From a virus, in IMG/VR virus record IMGVR_UViG_3300031974_003279, positions 1 through 58,025 of that record: a stretch of DNA of 58,025 nucleotides; one strand, written 5' to 3'. Below are positions 28,415 to 36,410 of the stretch, in pieces. A program made the translations under genes and the position numbers. Positions within the stretch are counted from its first letter, which is position 1. Every line of letters starts with the position of its first letter. The notes under the pieces were generated by a model. That model did no database searches and had not been told where the DNA came from. It saw only the letters and a program-made list of their open reading frames with translations.

Positions 28415-29248
28415 TTAGAAGATGTACCGTATGGTATTTACTGGCCAGAAATCTGAGTAGGCCTGCTTGAACCAACGCACATACTCCCGCTTGTTTTCGA
28501 TAGGGTACCGCATGACACCCCGGTTGTCTTTTAACTCGTAGGCATACTTCATCAAGCTCTTGACTTTATCTGTAGCCTTAGCCATTTGCTTTTCGTGGTT
28601 GGTCATAAAGATCACCTCGCACTTAGTCGGCTTGCTGTGTAGCTGTACCTTGTGGAATAGATTCAGGTACTCTTCACCCCAGTTGTCTGCTACGACTACC
28701 GGTGAGTAGTTGATGTGTACCTCCCAACCAAGATCCATAAGTCGATTGATGTCTCTGATGCGACTCATTATGTCCTGCATCTTAGGTTCCAGCACGTCAG
28801 AGTATACCTGAGGCATAAGACTTACGCGTACCCGTGGTGGCTTGTTAAAGTCACGCACATCAAGGGTGAGTAACCCAGGGTACTTTGTAGCCATTGTAGA
28901 ATTGACTGTAGGATGATCGTCGTACATTTTGAGGTACGATCTCAAGCCTCCTGGTATGTGACGTTGCATAAGTACTAAATCGCTGTTACAAGCGATATCT
29001 ACCATCATCCATTTGGGATCTTGTTGGTCCGGTACCTTATGGTAGGTCTCAGCCCACCTGGCAACAGACGCAAAGATTTCTTCGACGTTGTGGTTTACGA
29101 ATACACGATTACCGTTATGTCGTGCCATGTAGCAGTAGCTGTCCAGACAACCTCCGAAGCATCCGTAGATAAGGTTGGGTGCGATAGCATTTGCGCTGTT
29201 ATCATTTGGTTTGGTCTTAAGGGTTTTAGTGTTTTGGTGTTTGATCAT
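28415..29248 (-). CDS. Radical-SAM-like protein (spore photoproduct lyase-like), unusual Cys spacing
   Basis: 277 aa. Residues 28-46 read YGCFGGCLDSYCYMARHNG, resembling the [4Fe-4S]-binding loop of SplB-type radical SAM enzymes, which end in CxYCY. Here the cysteines are Cys30, Cys34 and Cys39 (CX3CX4C), two residues more than the canonical CX3CX2C. The length and the later TLDVRDFNKPPRVRVSLMP strand fit a partial TIM barrel. If active it would generate a 5'-deoxyadenosyl radical; the substrate is unknown, with DNA lesion repair or nucleotide modification as the nearest analogies. Last gene of the - block; the metallophosphoesterase upstream is separated by a terminator hairpin. The first ATG is used; a later start would run into the Cys loop. 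Confidence 0.6.
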   Translation of the reverse strand: MIKHQNTKTLKTKPNDNSANAIAPNLIYGCFGGCLDSYCYMARHNGNRVFVNHNVEEIFASVARWAETYHKVPDQQDPKWMMVDIACNSDLVLMQRHIPGGLRSYLKMYDDHPTVNSTMATKYPGLLTLDVRDFNKPPRVRVSLMPQVYSDVLEPKMQDIMSRIRDINRLMDLGWEVHINYSPVVVADNWGEEYLNLFHKVQLHSKPTKCEVIFMTNHEKQMAKATDKVKSLMKYAYELKDNRGVMRYPIENKREYVRWFKQAYSDFWPVNTIRYIF

Positions 29249-29267
29249 AGTGCTTATTTAAACATAC

Positions 29268-29293
29268 AAAAAAGCCCCACATAAGTGAGGCTT
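29268..29293 (-). terminator. Intrinsic terminator after the metallophosphoesterase gene
   Basis: Stem AGCCTCAC / GTGGGGCT (one G-T pair) followed on the - strand by six T. It lies 35 nt past the metallophosphoesterase stop and 20 nt before the start of the radical-SAM-like gene. Confidence 0.75.
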
Positions 29294-29327
29294 AGTTGCT
29301 GATTTATAGCTAACAAATATGATCACA

Positions 29328-30629
29328 TCAGCAAATGATCTGTAGGATTGTTTTACCAGGTTGAGTCTTCTTGGCACTCTTGGCATTGTATGCTTCCAAC
29401 TCAGAGTTGATATTGTACCCAGGGTAATTCTTTACATGTGCGTCCTGATGATCAAGGATCTGCACGAAGCGGCGTCCATCTTTTACAACGTAGGCATTTG
29501 CCTGCGCTCTACTAAAGAGACTTAGTGCTCTCTCATTGTACGTATTGGAACCGGACAGTGATCCAGCACGTGCCGCAAACCCGTGGGTATGAGATATATG
29601 AATGTGTCCGGCAATGATGTAGTCTATCGGGGTACCTTGGAGATGGAACCTACCAATAGTAGACTGAGTCTTGTGCTGGTTGTCTGTGATCTTGGCGATG
29701 TCGTGAGTAATCAACCAGTTCTGGTCATTTACTTTGACAACGACCTCCATCTGATCGATCGACTTAAAGTGAATACCGTCAATACCGGAGGCAGCAATGA
29801 TCTGCTTTACACCACCCATCACGATCAAATCATAGTTCTCTGAGGCAACCTCGTCTGAGAAGCCTAGCTCTTGACCGATGCGGGATTCATTACCAAGCAC
29901 GCTTACTATATCGATACTGAATCCATGGGTACGTATCTCTGTAAGCGCTTGCACAATGATGTGCTGCAGTAGCAGAGCTGCTTTGGATCTATTGGTAGCC
30001 TGGTTCAGCATTTCGTCCAGGCGCCTATCTGAATTCAAAAGGTCCCCAGTGAAAGCACAGAGAACCTTTGATACGCGCATGGTCTTGAACCAATTGATAC
30101 AGTCGTGTACATACTGTCGTAATCTACTCGACAAGACATTGAAGTCATACTTGTTGTGCGGTAGATTGATCAGCTCGTTGGCATGTATGTCCGTAAACTG
30201 CATGATACCTATCCCAGTATGATCCGGATCATCTTCTATGACTCCGAACTCAGGAAGGTTTTGAGCAAGCTTGGTACCGTAGTCTTCGTAGACTTCTATA
30301 AGAGCGCTTGAGAATTCACCAATGGCATTCTCTAAACGAGCGTGCTCACGAAATGTCTTGTTGGCTATCCGGTTTTGGTCCCGGGCTTTTTGCAGCTTGG
30401 TCTCGGACTTGACGATCTGCTCACGGTACTCTTTGTCTACCTGACGATCCTGAAGAACCATGCGCACGATCCGCTTAATGGACTCGTACGAAGCTTTGTC
30501 AAGCCAGTCCGGGTAATCGTCAATTAGCCTATCGGCAACCTCTACCATGGTCATAGTGAGAGGATCGTAGTGGTAATCGTCGATCTTCTCTCGTACGAAA
30601 CTGGTTATGGAGCCGCCGTGACTACCCAT
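29328..30629 (-). CDS. Calcineurin-like metallophosphoesterase
   Basis: 433 aa. The metallophosphoesterase motifs appear in order: TDIHANE (D-x-H), FTGDLLNSD (GD), LGNES (GN, with Glu-Ser where GNHE is common), ITHD, and AGHIHISHTHG (GHxH). This is the dinuclear-metal core of the SbcD/Mre11-like superfamily, able to cleave phosphodiesters. The N-terminal ~60 residues are helical and HTH-like, and residues ~75-115 are coiled-coil-like, so it may bind DNA or a partner. The start overlaps the stop of the preceding 57-aa gene (TAATG), and a terminator follows. Crass-like phages often carry such an enzyme near their lysis or replication genes. Substrate unknown. Confidence 0.85.
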   Translation of the reverse strand: MGSHGGSITSFVREKIDDYHYDPLTMTMVEVADRLIDDYPDWLDKASYESIKRIVRMVLQDRQVDKEYREQIVKSETKLQKARDQNRIANKTFREHARLENAIGEFSSALIEVYEDYGTKLAQNLPEFGVIEDDPDHTGIGIMQFTDIHANELINLPHNKYDFNVLSSRLRQYVHDCINWFKTMRVSKVLCAFTGDLLNSDRRLDEMLNQATNRSKAALLLQHIIVQALTEIRTHGFSIDIVSVLGNESRIGQELGFSDEVASENYDLIVMGGVKQIIAASGIDGIHFKSIDQMEVVVKVNDQNWLITHDIAKITDNQHKTQSTIGRFHLQGTPIDYIIAGHIHISHTHGFAARAGSLSGSNTYNERALSLFSRAQANAYVVKDGRRFVQILDHQDAHVKNYPGYNINSELEAYNAKSAKKTQPGKTILQIIC

Positions 30630-30802
30630 TAATTAGAGACTGGTTCTTTTCTTCTCCATTGAAATACAAGGCTCCATACCGCAATCTGAATACAGAACTC
30701 GTAAAGATCACCTTCTTCGTCTGGATGAGGTACAGCAGAAATGTCTACACCAACTCCAAAAATGCGGTAATCGTTATTGTCAATGTAAAATCTAAACAAC
30801 AT
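30629..30802 (-). CDS. Small conserved-looking protein, 57 aa
   Basis: A short frame with ATG 2 nt after the spanin stop and TAA overlapping the metallophosphoesterase ATG, so it fits tightly in the operon. The protein reads as a beta-strand start (MLFRFYIDNNDYRIFG), an acidic loop (PHPDEEGDLYEF), then an aromatic C-terminal strand or short membrane-facing helix ending WRRKEPVSN. No function recognised. Its coupling on both sides is the main reason to call it a gene. Confidence 0.75.
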   Translation of the reverse strand: MLFRFYIDNNDYRIFGVGVDISAVPHPDEEGDLYEFCIQIAVWSLVFQWRRKEPVSN

Positions 30803-30804
30803 AA

Positions 30805-31374
30805 CTACTTCATTATTAGGTTAAATACCCATAGTGCCATTACTACAAGTGATATAAACATAGTTAAAGTCAGCCAAGGAGGCAAACAATACCATGGTGA
30901 TCTTGTTACGTCGGACAATTGATTTTGTAGAGAATCTACCTCAGCTTTGTGGTAGTTTGTTACAGAGTCAAGCTTCAGTTGGAAGGTCTGATTCAGCTCT
31001 TTCTTGGACTCAAATACTCGTTCGTTGACCTGCTCTTGAGTAAAACCTTTTACCACAATGGTACCGTCTTGAACAGTGACTGCTACGCTTTTACTCTTGA
31101 GGTTTACGATCTCAGCATTCTTTGCCATAAGTACTGAGTCACACAATAGCTTGAGTGACAAACGGATCTCGTGCGTGTCTGCTTTTACAACGGTTCGCTC
31201 TACAAACACACTGTCTTCCTGGATAGAAACAATTGAGTCTTGCAGTTGCGTGATCAAAGTATTCTGCACAGAGTCTTGTGCTTCGTACTGTGATACAGTC
31301 GACTCAAACTTTTTCTTAGTTACGCAGGAGCTTACTGCCAGGTACGCCAGCAGCAATACAAAACGTCGTTTCAT
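30805..31374 (-). CDS. Unimolecular spanin-like lysis protein
   Basis: 189 aa. The N-terminus is a lipoprotein signal (MKRRFVLLLAYLAVSSC) with a VSSC lipobox, so Cys17 would be lipidated and held in the outer membrane. The middle is polar and coiled-coil-like. The C-terminus has a single transmembrane helix (about residues 166-187) ending in Lys. An outer-membrane lipid anchor plus an inner-membrane helix in one chain is the u-spanin architecture, which fuses the two membranes in the last step of lysis. The gene directly follows amidase and holin, sharing TAATG with the holin. It ends at TAG. A plain lipoprotein with a membrane tail is the alternative. Confidence 0.75.
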   Translation of the reverse strand: MKRRFVLLLAYLAVSSCVTKKKFESTVSQYEAQDSVQNTLITQLQDSIVSIQEDSVFVERTVVKADTHEIRLSLKLLCDSVLMAKNAEIVNLKSKSVAVTVQDGTIVVKGFTQEQVNERVFESKKELNQTFQLKLDSVTNYHKAEVDSLQNQLSDVTRSPWYCLPPWLTLTMFISLVVMALWVFNLIMK

Positions 31375-31649
31375 TAGGATACTTTCTTAGTGAACTTTTC
31401 AAATAGAACTTCAATAGTCTTCAAACCTCCGAACCCAATAAGGAATGCGGCACCATGGCCTGCAGAGTCAGGGAGTGATGCCCAGTCTAGAACCAATGGG
31501 GTCAAATAATTGGCTCCCATTGTACCACCCACTACGGATATGACTTGTTCTTTTAGACTTTTACCTTTTCGGGCTGTGATCAGTGATCCGAAAAAGCCGC
31601 TTATTACTAAGCCAATGTTTATACCGAATTGGGTGAGGTCGAACTTCAT
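31374..31649 (-). CDS. Holin-like small membrane protein
   Basis: 91 aa from the ATG that overlaps the amidase stop (ATGA). A longer start at 31685 is possible but would lie deep inside the amidase. Three hydrophobic segments are visible (about residues 7-24, 35-52 and 64-80) with a basic loop (RKGKSLKE) after the first and a basic tail (EKFTKKVS), as in holins. It would form the inner-membrane lesion that releases or activates the amidase. Placement between endolysin and spanin supports the role. Confidence 0.75.
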   Translation of the reverse strand: MKFDLTQFGINIGLVISGFFGSLITARKGKSLKEQVISVVGGTMGANYLTPLVLDWASLPDSAGHGAAFLIGFGGLKTIEVLFEKFTKKVS

Positions 31650-32053
31650 AGCGTAAACTTGTCTGACACTTTGAAGCTTGGACAAGCTTTTGAGCTTACT
31701 TCATTATGTCCAATTAATTTTTCAATGGTTGGGTATGATTTCTTGAGTTCCAGAATCAAAGCTTGCATAGCAGCTTCTTGAGTTTCTGTAAGAGTATCCT
31801 TAGGATTTCCTTCGGAATCAGTACCTCCTATGTAGCAGATACCGATCGATTTCCGGTTGTAACCTTTAGCGTGTGCACCAATCTTTTCAATGGGTCTTCC
31901 AACGTTCATGGTACCATCCAGCGTAATAACAAAATGGTATCCTATGTCGCTCCAGCCCCTGGCTTTGTGCCACTTACGGATTTCTGAGACAGATACATCA
32001 CGTCCCTCCGGCGTTGCAGAGCAGTGAACAATGATCGTATCTACGGGTCTCAT
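31646..32053 (-). CDS. Endolysin, N-acetylmuramoyl-L-alanine amidase (T7 lysozyme-like)
   Basis: 135 aa, a complete Amidase_2 domain. Zinc ligands and catalytic residues match T7 lysozyme: His10 (VHCSA), Tyr39 (GYHF), His116 (GHNE), Lys122 and Cys124 (SSKACPSF). It hydrolyses the bond between MurNAc and L-Ala in peptidoglycan. There is no signal peptide, so export must depend on the holin encoded next. It heads the lysis cassette; the uracil-DNA glycosylase gene upstream is separated by a terminator. Confidence 0.95.
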   Translation of the reverse strand: MRPVDTIIVHCSATPEGRDVSVSEIRKWHKARGWSDIGYHFVITLDGTMNVGRPIEKIGAHAKGYNRKSIGICYIGGTDSEGNPKDTLTETQEAAMQALILELKKSYPTIEKLIGHNEVSSKACPSFKVSDKFTL

Positions 32054-32116
32054 TTTATCAAAAGGTTTATCAAAAATACGACTATGTCACGTAGTCCATC
32101 TAACTAAAAATGTTAC

Positions 32117-32143
32117 AAAAAAGCCCTGTTTCCAGGGCTTTAG
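32117..32143 (-). terminator. Intrinsic terminator after the uracil-DNA glycosylase gene
   Basis: Perfect 8-bp stem AAGCCCTG / CAGGGCTT with a 4-nt loop, followed on the - strand by a T run. It separates ung from the lysis cassette. Confidence 0.8.
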
Positions 32144-32147
32144 TGCA

Positions 32148-32885
32148 TCAGAAGGGAGCTTCATCAGTTCCAACCAATTCTTCAGGTTGGTTTCGCATAT
32201 CGAAATGCCATTTGATTGGCTTACGATTTAGGTTGTAAGCAGGATCTGTCAGAACAGTATTAGCATGTACGAAACAGTCTGATCCAACGATACCTACGCC
32301 ATCGTGTTTAGCTCTTGCAGGGTGTGATGTTTCGATCACAGCTGTAAGAGATCTTGCATAATGGCTGATCGTGTTGCGTGCTACGGCACCCATAGCAATA
32401 ATTGGTATACCTGGGTTCATGTAAGCAATGCGATCAATAAGCATGCTGACAACAGGTTGCCACCAAACTAGGTGGCATTTACTGTTGTGGTAGCCTTGCA
32501 TTACAGTCATGGAAGAGTTGATGGGCAACACGCCTTGCATACACCAGGACTCAAGAGTCCAGTCAAGTGTAATACTTGCAAGGCATTCACCGCTGCGTTC
32601 TATCTCGTTCATGATGTTTTGCAGACTGAGAGTCATCCCAATAGACTCGGGTATACCAAAGGCAATACCTGTAGCCTGTTCGGTTTCAGGGTAAGGGTCC
32701 TGACCGATAACAATACAGTTGACTTCGCTGGGATTCATGAACTCAAATGGCTTCCATACATTACGAGGTCTAGGGCAGAACTTGTGCTCGCCGAATTCCA
32801 CATGGTCTCCTTTGAGTTTCTTGTCAAGCTCAGCCCAAGCAGCTGAATTGAATACATCTTGGAACAGTTCAGTCCACTTGATCAT
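32148..32885 (-). CDS. ung: Uracil-DNA glycosylase, family 1
   Basis: 245 aa from MIKWTELF. An upstream ATG at 32921 would add 12 residues and deepen the overlap with the preceding gene to 53 nt, and family members begin near this Trp, so the shorter start is preferred. Family 1 motifs are present: GQDPYP (residues 61-66, catalytic Asp63), VLPINSSMTV (the LLLNxxLTV region) and SHPARAK near the C-terminus (HPS loop with catalytic His; Ala replaces Ser). It excises uracil from DNA, so the phage probably keeps uracil out of its genome. A terminator follows. Confidence 0.92.
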   Translation of the reverse strand: MIKWTELFQDVFNSAAWAELDKKLKGDHVEFGEHKFCPRPRNVWKPFEFMNPSEVNCIVIGQDPYPETEQATGIAFGIPESIGMTLSLQNIMNEIERSGECLASITLDWTLESWCMQGVLPINSSMTVMQGYHNSKCHLVWWQPVVSMLIDRIAYMNPGIPIIAMGAVARNTISHYARSLTAVIETSHPARAKHDGVGIVGSDCFVHANTVLTDPAYNLNRKPIKWHFDMRNQPEELVGTDEAPF

Positions 32886-33768
32886 CCGGTCCGTCTGACC
32901 GTTCGGTAGAAATGGTGACATTGTCTTTAGGGTTTACTTTTTTAAGGTTTGGCATTTGTAATGTTTCGTCAAATGTCTCGTCTCCATTAGGAGCGTGACA
33001 TAGTTCTGCGTCTTTTGATATCTCCGTACCAATTTGCTCAGATAAAACCGCTCTAAGATTTTCTGATTTTTCGAAACGCATTTTCCATATATGTGCACGA
33101 TCTGTATTAGGTGCCCATTGATAAACTTTCTGTCTGTAATCCTCTGGGAACTCAGACCATTTACCAGATAGATACAATGAGAAGATATCATCATACTTTT
33201 CAGGTATCTTGAATACATACATGTCATGATATTCGTCAGCTTGAAAGTGTTCTACATAGTTTTCGTGCTTAGTAAGATTCAAGTACTTGTCGTTTGTACT
33301 TAGTAATCCATACACATCTTTGTTGAACATAGCCGTACGAAATAGTACATATATGTGACCGTACTTGATCTCATCAAGCTCTACTTTATGATAAATGTTA
33401 GCAAGACAGAGACCTACACCAAGCATAGTCTTGAGTCTGAAGGTTTCTGTAAGCAACATTGGACCTAAGATGTAATAGGCAAGACTTAGTCTATGAGATC
33501 TTATGTACCATAAGGACGCAGAAGGATTGTTCTTCGTTCTAATGCTAACACTCTCAATAGAGCCTGCCATATAGTAACGGGTTTTCCTAGAAGCATACTT
33601 GTTGATACTTTCATCTAGTATATAAACTTTGCCTTTCTCCATTTCATAAGGAGTACCGTTATTGTCAAAGACAATCTTAGATACTTCTCCTGTATGGGTA
33701 TACTCAATGCCAATTGGTGTGTCGTCAATAACAACACGAGTAAAGTCGGCATTAGGAATTATTCTCAT
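32869..33768 (-). CDS. Hypothetical protein, 299 aa
   Basis: Not recognised. ATG overlaps the stop of the upstream nuclease gene (ATGA), and its own end overlaps the start of ung, so the three are coupled. The N-terminal ~100 residues look beta-rich (VVIDDTPIGIEYTHTGEVSKIVFDNNG), the middle helical (MLLTETFRLKTMLGVGLCLANIYHK), and the last ~30 residues are acidic and probably disordered. It may assist the DNA-processing enzymes on either side, but that is only from position. Confidence 0.75.
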   Translation of the reverse strand: MRIIPNADFTRVVIDDTPIGIEYTHTGEVSKIVFDNNGTPYEMEKGKVYILDESINKYASRKTRYYMAGSIESVSIRTKNNPSASLWYIRSHRLSLAYYILGPMLLTETFRLKTMLGVGLCLANIYHKVELDEIKYGHIYVLFRTAMFNKDVYGLLSTNDKYLNLTKHENYVEHFQADEYHDMYVFKIPEKYDDIFSLYLSGKWSEFPEDYRQKVYQWAPNTDRAHIWKMRFEKSENLRAVLSEQIGTEISKDAELCHAPNGDETFDETLQMPNLKKVNPKDNVTISTERSDGPDDQVD

Positions 33769-34889
33769 ACGATATGTCCGGTTTGATCGTTAGCCGTAAA
33801 CTGAGGATGCATTCTGTAGTCCTGCGTATTCTGCAAGTGAAGCATCTGAGCCATGATTGTTGGTACCGTAGGGAACTCTCTTGAGCCATGCTTACGAGAT
33901 AGTCCATGCATCATGCTGAACTTTATAAGCTTCTGTGATGGCACGATCCAACGTATTGGAGACTCTATGTTTTCACTCTGAACAACAAAGTCAAATGGAC
34001 TGTCCACCAACTTGTACTCGTCGCTGAGATTCTTTTCTGCAAGTACCTCATATAATGAAGACTGGATGAATTTGTACCCTGCATAGTAGTGGTAGTCCCA
34101 GCTGGTTGCATATACACTGTACTTTAGATCGACGATCTTTACAGTCTTTTCAACTGTGTTGACTATGACCATGTCAAGGATACCACGGATAGTGATTTCA
34201 TCATCTGGATTGAACTCGTAATCATATGATAACTGATCGACCAACACACCAAAGAGATTGGCCATAGTTGTAGTATGCTCCAATGGTACCTGCCAGTAGA
34301 CATGTACATTAGGATCGTCATCGATCTTATACCAGTGGTTAAGCATCCGACGAGTTTCTGTAGCACGATCTTCGATCTGATCTACTACAGCCTGCTCCAT
34401 AACAATACCGCCGTTTGCAAGCTTCTTTTCAATGGTCATGTTTTCCAACACAAACTCTCCGAAAGAATGATTCTCTGAGAAAGCAATGGCTTTCTTCATA
34501 CGACTCTCTTCTTTCTTGAGCTGACCAAAAAGCATCTTGCCCTCTGCATCCAATTGATTCATACAGTTCAGAGCATCCTGACCAGTCCAAGCTTCTTTAC
34601 CAAGAAGAGATAGCCTCTGAGCCAAGGTCAACTCTTGACCTGTCAGCATCTCGCACTTACGTACAACGACAAAGTCAGGCACTGCACCGTACTGAACGAT
34701 GTGTTCGAAGACATTACCTTTCTTGATGGACTGGTAGTCATCCATCTTGTCACGTTCTTCTTGAGCGGTATCTGGATCAAGTCGTCTAAGCTTACCTTCA
34801 GCTAAGCTTACAAGATCTGACTGGTGGATACCACCTTTTGGGTCCTCGCACACTGTGAGAGGCATCCCGGGAAATGAGTTTTTACTCAT
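33765..34889 (-). CDS. PD-(D/E)XK nuclease (RecB/Cas4-like)
   Basis: 374 aa. The catalytic layout is clear: GILDMVIVN (Asp239) on one strand, KIVDLKYS (Asp254, Lys256) on the next, then YAGYKFIQSSLYEVLAE, the Gln/Tyr helix of the RecB-like group. The first ~200 residues are helical. Such enzymes act as DNA exonucleases in recombination and replication; crAss-like genomes often have one beside rIIA/rIIB and the primase. The start follows the rIIB terminator by ~20 nt. No cluster Cys are obvious, which argues against a true Cas4 iron-sulphur protein. Confidence 0.85.
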   Translation of the reverse strand: MSKNSFPGMPLTVCEDPKGGIHQSDLVSLAEGKLRRLDPDTAQEERDKMDDYQSIKKGNVFEHIVQYGAVPDFVVVRKCEMLTGQELTLAQRLSLLGKEAWTGQDALNCMNQLDAEGKMLFGQLKKEESRMKKAIAFSENHSFGEFVLENMTIEKKLANGGIVMEQAVVDQIEDRATETRRMLNHWYKIDDDPNVHVYWQVPLEHTTTMANLFGVLVDQLSYDYEFNPDDEITIRGILDMVIVNTVEKTVKIVDLKYSVYATSWDYHYYAGYKFIQSSLYEVLAEKNLSDEYKLVDSPFDFVVQSENIESPIRWIVPSQKLIKFSMMHGLSRKHGSREFPTVPTIMAQMLHLQNTQDYRMHPQFTANDQTGHIV

Positions 34890-34910
34890 GGTTAAAATAT
34901 TTTGGTTAGT

Positions 34911-34935
34911 AAAAAAAGCCCCAGTTAAGGGGCTT
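34911..34935 (-). terminator. Intrinsic terminator after rIIB
   Basis: Stem GCCCC / GGGGC with an AGTTAA loop (+ strand), followed on the - strand by seven T. It lies 9 nt beyond the rIIB stop and 22 nt before the nuclease start. Confidence 0.8.
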
Positions 34936-34943
34936 TAGTTCGA

Positions 34944-36410
34944 TCAGAGAATGCTCTTACGAGACAGTACTTTGTCTCGAATGTTGAGCATCAGCTCTTT
35001 GATGTCTGCTTTGTTGAGTACTTGGTTGAACTGATAGTTAACCAATTCCTCAGCGCTGGTATTCTTGACCAAGTCTTTGATGTAATCCTTGGTTACTTGA
35101 CAGTAATCCTTGGACTGCTCAGACTCAAGCGTCATGTTGGGGCTGATGATCGCACCCTCTTTGTCGCGCTTGACCAGGTCAAATGGCAGGTACTCACATA
35201 CACGCATCTTGTAACCGGTACCATACTCATAAGGCACAGCCACAATGTTCTGCGGGTTGATCAGACACATGATCTGCTTGTCGCCGAAGCCTTGGATACC
35301 GAATCGTTCGGAACCAACATGCAATCCGCGAGAGCAGGATACGTTTGGATCTGCATCACAGTCCTGACGAGGCATGCTTACAGGTGTACGCATACGGATC
35401 GTCATAGTGTGAGTATGTGCGTCAGTGAATACTTCATTCTCTGCAGGACGCATCTTTGCATTGGACAAAGTCTCGAGCACATCGAAGTACGTACCTTCAT
35501 ACTGATAGCGAACCTCTTTAGATAAGGTTCTAACATACTCACTAGATGCATAAGAGTCGTGAGGCCTGTCGCCTACCATTTTATTGTACAACTTCTTAGC
35601 ATACTTTCTAACATTGCCGTACGAATTATTGATAGGATAGACGGTCTTGTATCTCTTGTACCGCAGCTGGCTTACAGATGGTGCACGAGTCTTGGAGTTG
35701 TTGATATACAACTGCTCCATACCATTGTCAAGAATGACACGCCATACATGCATCTGATGCTCGAACAGACCGTGACCACGGAAGTTTTCTTTCAGATCAT
35801 ACATTTGATCAAGAGTCTCCTCGAAGTCAATAGTAGGTGCTTTGTCCTCTGATTCAGTATGCTTGTGCACAACTGAACGATATGCTACGAAGAAACCTTC
35901 GGGAGTCAAACTCAAGTTCAGATCCGTGATAAATCTGAAGGCACCCTCGCGTGCCTCAGGGTCTGGGTTCAGGATCAGCCAGCGCCAGAAATTAAATAGA
36001 GACTGCATGTCTTCGTCTGTTTGACTACGACGAATGATCTCACGAATGATGACCTCCGGCATGGATACATCGATGCCATCAAGGCATACACGACCTTCGA
36101 TCAGACTGATCTCTGGATACCTGGCTTGGATTTGCTTGATCTTGGCCAGCAATGCAGACATCTCAACACTCTTCGAAATACCCTCTGACATCTCTACTGG
36201 AGAAATGTAAGTGGTGATCGTGTTTCTAAATATGTCTACATGATCCGGATCTATAGGATCAAGCGCATCAAACCATTGGACGAAATCATCGACTTCGTCC
36301 TGGTTATTCATTGTCAAACGATGCATTGGTTCAGAGGAGAAAGCTACTGTGATCTTGTCTCCTACAACGGTCAGCTTTTTACGCTGTTTTACTTCTGTCT
36401 TAATCGACAT
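34944..36410 (-). CDS. rIIB-like protein
   Basis: 488 aa. The region around residues 130-180 (SLFNFWRWLILNPDPEAREGAFRFITDLNLSLTPEGFFVAYRSV) matches the characteristic rIIB pattern of a W-x-x-L-x-x-NP helix followed by LPLTxDGxFVAYK. T4 rIIB works with rIIA at the inner membrane and protects against exclusion by other genetic elements; the mechanism is not settled. The gene directly follows the rIIA gene, whose stop overlaps its start by 11 nt, so the pair is co-translated as in T4-like phages. The C-terminal part (GLHVGSERFGIQGFG) carries the usual conserved Gly-rich stretch. Confidence 0.85.
   Translation of the reverse strand: MSIKTEVKQRKKLTVVGDKITVAFSSEPMHRLTMNNQDEVDDFVQWFDALDPIDPDHVDIFRNTITTYISPVEMSEGISKSVEMSALLAKIKQIQARYPEISLIEGRVCLDGIDVSMPEVIIREIIRRSQTDEDMQSLFNFWRWLILNPDPEAREGAFRFITDLNLSLTPEGFFVAYRSVVHKHTESEDKAPTIDFEETLDQMYDLKENFRGHGLFEHQMHVWRVILDNGMEQLYINNSKTRAPSVSQLRYKRYKTVYPINNSYGNVRKYAKKLYNKMVGDRPHDSYASSEYVRTLSKEVRYQYEGTYFDVLETLSNAKMRPAENEVFTDAHTHTMTIRMRTPVSMPRQDCDADPNVSCSRGLHVGSERFGIQGFGDKQIMCLINPQNIVAVPYEYGTGYKMRVCEYLPFDLVKRDKEGAIISPNMTLESEQSKDYCQVTKDYIKDLVKNTSAEELVNYQFNQVLNKADIKELMLNIRDKVLSRKSIL

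Noticed and set aside
31646-31685. Longer holin start at 31685
   Set aside because: It would lie 40 nt inside the amidase gene; the ATG at 31649 gives the standard ATGA overlap and a typical holin N-terminus.
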